Shown here: in pieces, positions 7,090 through 8,565 of the stretch
Layout of the letters: the number at the start of each line of letters is the position of its first letter
How positions within the stretch are numbered: position 1 is the stretch's first letter
Source: Hyphomicrobium_A sp964620915
Lineage (GTDB): Bacteria; Pseudomonadota; Alphaproteobacteria; Rhizobiales; Hyphomicrobiaceae
Direction of reading: 5' to 3'
Assembly (NCBI GenBank): GCA_964620915.1
Contig: CAZUKP010000110.1
Span: 1-8,565 of the forward strand
DNA: 8,565 nucleotides
Program-made: the position numbers and the translations under genes
Notes under the pieces: model-generated
What the model saw: only the letters and a program-made list of their open reading frames with translations
What the model was told of the DNA's origin: nothing
Database searches by the model: none

Positions 7090-8415
7090 ATGCTCCCGAG
7101 TGCCATGAGGTCGAAGCAACAAACCACAGCCATGGGCCGGGCGGGCGCCGGCGCAAGAGTGCTCGTCGCCCAAATCGGTGCCCGGCGCCATTACCTGGTT
7201 CCGCGCAGCTTCGAAAAATCAGGGTTGCTGGAACAACTCGTAACCGATGCGTGCGCCAACATCATGCCCTGGCGCTGGTTCGACAGCCCGCTTGCCGCAA
7301 GGCTCGCTCCGAAATCCATGCGCCGCTTTATCGGGCGCCGCGCGGACGGCATCACGGCAAGCAAGATTCGCGGGCTCCCAATACTCGCCTTATCCGCCGC
7401 ATGGGATCGTAGTTCTCATGAAGCTGCGACCTCGCGATGGGCGAGACGGAACGCGGAATTTGGCCGAAGGGTGGCCGAAGCCGGGTTTGGCAATGCCAAC
7501 ACCGTCTATGCCTTCAACGCGGCCGCGCTTGAGATCTTCCAGGCTGCGCGTAGTCAAGGCCTCAAGACCGTTCTCGACCAAACTGCGGCGCCCTGGCGCT
7601 GGAATCGCAACATGCTCATCGAGGAGCAGCAGCGCTGGCCGCAATGGGAAGACCAGCCGGCAGAGATCGATCACTCTGGCGTGCTTCAGGAACGCGAAGA
7701 GCAGGAATGGCAATTGGCCGATGCGATTGTCTGCGGGTCGAATTTTGCTGCGGGAGCATTGGGCGACATCGGGGGGCCGAAAGAAAAATGTTCAGTGGTG
7801 CCATATCCCATCGATCTATCCGGCGCTTCAGGTCAATCTGCGCCCAAGCTGTGCCGGGATGGACGCAAACTGAGAGTCCTGTTTGTAGGCACTCTGCAAC
7901 TTCGTAAAGGGGTGCAATATTTGGCGGAGGCGTTGCGCCAGTTGTCCTCGAAATCGTTTGAAGCGCGGTTCGTCGGCCCCAATCTTTTGTCGAACCAAGT
8001 CACGCGAGAGTTGGCGCGCAATTTCGAGCTCACCGGTGCTGCTCCACGATCTGAGCTGGCCGCCCATTATCACTGGGCCGATGTTCTGGTCTTGCCGACG
8101 CTATCGGAGGGGTCTGCGAATGTCTGCGGCGAGGCAATGGCAGCAGGACTTCCCGTGATCACGACGCCCAATGCGGGTTCGACAGTGATGCATGAGACGC
8201 AGGGTCTGATCGTGCCGGCGGGAAATTCTCCCGCACTGGCCGCTGCGATTGAGCGTTTGGCTAGCGACGAAGACCTTCGCCGGCAACTCGGGCGTGCTGC
8301 CTTGGTCTGTGCGTCGGAACGGAGCTTCGAGGCCTATGCCGCAGCGCTCGCCGATATCGTCGCCGGTGCAAAAGTCGACCGGGTCAACCAACGGGGCGCA
8401 ATATGTTTGAGCTGA
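7090..8415 (+). CDS. Family 4 glycosyltransferase (GT-B fold, retaining)
   Basis: A 441-residue protein from ATG 7090. The first strand, ARVLVAQIGARRHYLVPR, starts near residue 22, so the first 14-20 residues may not be translated; ATG 7105 and ATG 7132 are alternatives. DQTAAPW (163-169) lies in the N-terminal acceptor-side domain. The C-terminal domain has LFVGTLQLRKGVQYL with Lys273 in the diphosphate-binding position; the usual Arg before it is Thr268, a variation found in many GT4 proteins. EX7E is complete: Glu340 to Glu348 (EGSANVCGE), followed by AAGLPVITTPNAGS. It should be an active retaining transferase at the inner membrane; its sugar is unknown. The gap before it (81 bases) holds no terminator. 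Its 3' end overlaps the next gene by 13 bases, so the two are probably translationally coupled. Confidence 0.9.
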   Translation: MLPSAMRSKQQTTAMGRAGAGARVLVAQIGARRHYLVPRSFEKSGLLEQLVTDACANIMPWRWFDSPLAARLAPKSMRRFIGRRADGITASKIRGLPILALSAAWDRSSHEAATSRWARRNAEFGRRVAEAGFGNANTVYAFNAAALEIFQAARSQGLKTVLDQTAAPWRWNRNMLIEEQQRWPQWEDQPAEIDHSGVLQEREEQEWQLADAIVCGSNFAAGALGDIGGPKEKCSVVPYPIDLSGASGQSAPKLCRDGRKLRVLFVGTLQLRKGVQYLAEALRQLSSKSFEARFVGPNLLSNQVTRELARNFELTGAAPRSELAAHYHWADVLVLPTLSEGSANVCGEAMAAGLPVITTPNAGSTVMHETQGLIVPAGNSPALAAAIERLASDEDLRRQLGRAALVCASERSFEAYAAALADIVAGAKVDRVNQRGAICLS

Positions 8416-8565
8416 TGTGCGCACTCATAATTGTTGTGTCTGCCGGCGGTGCGTTCTGGGCGATCACGTTGCTGCGCGATCCCTTGCATCCTGCCGTGTT
8501 CTTGGCGCCTCTGTTTGGCTATTTTTACGGTGTTTGGCCGATCCTGCTTAATCGGCACGGCCGGT
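8403..8565 (+). CDS. Hydrophobic membrane protein, N-terminal fragment; candidate polysaccharide polymerase (3' end outside window)
   Basis: An open frame from ATG 8403 runs off the right edge, giving 54 residues. It is strongly hydrophobic: residues 4-23 (LMCALIIVVSAGGAFWAITL) form a likely first membrane helix, then a short LRDPLHP loop, then a second helix around AVFLAPLFGYFYGVWPILL. CGGGG at 8392-8396, six bases before the ATG, is a reasonable ribosome-binding site. The start lies inside the end of the upstream glycosyltransferase gene, in another frame, which suggests translational coupling. In such loci a polytopic protein at this place is often a Wzy-type polymerase or other O-antigen polymerase/ligase-like protein; a flippase or acyltransferase is also possible. 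The visible part is too short to decide. That it is a membrane protein is well supported; the function is inference from context. Confidence 0.7.
   Translation, partial: MFELMCALIIVVSAGGAFWAITLLRDPLHPAVFLAPLFGYFYGVWPILLNRHGR

Noticed and set aside
6694..7191. 165-codon reading frame on the minus strand across the end of the atypical GT4
   Set aside because: It is antisense to two well-supported glycosyltransferase genes, and its translation has no family motifs.
7044..7412. 122-codon reading frame overlapping the start of the last GT4
   Set aside because: It is Arg-rich with no recognisable domain and overlaps a clearly coding GT4 frame; a composition-driven shadow.

Overview
The window reads as one stretch of a surface-polysaccharide locus (lipopolysaccharide O-antigen, capsule or exopolysaccharide). 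All eight recognisable genes lie on the + strand, tightly spaced or overlapping, so they probably form one operon that continues past both ends. I see no rRNA, tRNA, CRISPR array, insertion sequence, convincing promoter or intrinsic terminator. The moderately GC-rich base composition and the style of the Wzt-like and glycosyltransferase proteins suggest a Gram-negative proteobacterium, most likely an alphaproteobacterium of the Hyphomicrobiales (rhizobial) type. This placement is inferred; no marker gene is present.

Layout. Positions 2-694 hold the 3' end of an ABC-exporter ATPase of the Wzt type, with a C-terminal glycan-recognition domain. Then come a GT2 glycosyltransferase (728-1717), a second GT2 (1752-2696), a GT4 with a full EX7E motif (2711-3937), an unclassified GT-A-like protein with an EDDVF motif (3960-4763), a third GT2 (4782-5744), an atypical GT4 whose start is unclear (about 5890-7008), another canonical GT4 (7090-8415), and the 5' end of a hydrophobic protein (8403 to the window end). 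That last gene could be a Wzy-like polymerase or another polytopic membrane protein.

How the parts would work together. The six or seven glycosyltransferases would act one after another at the cytoplasmic face of the inner membrane, using nucleotide sugars to extend an undecaprenyl-linked glycan. The Wzt-type ATPase, with a Wzm permease expected upstream, would export the finished glycan. Donor sugars and linkages cannot be read from sequence alone.

Points that stand out: the uncharacterised protein at 3960-4763, which sits at a local drop in GC; the missing first glutamate of EX7E and the uncertain N-terminus in the GT4 at about 5890-7008; and a possible polymerase-like membrane gene in the same operon as an ABC exporter. 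I do not see a clearly new biological system. The strongest candidate for something undescribed is the 3960-4763 protein.
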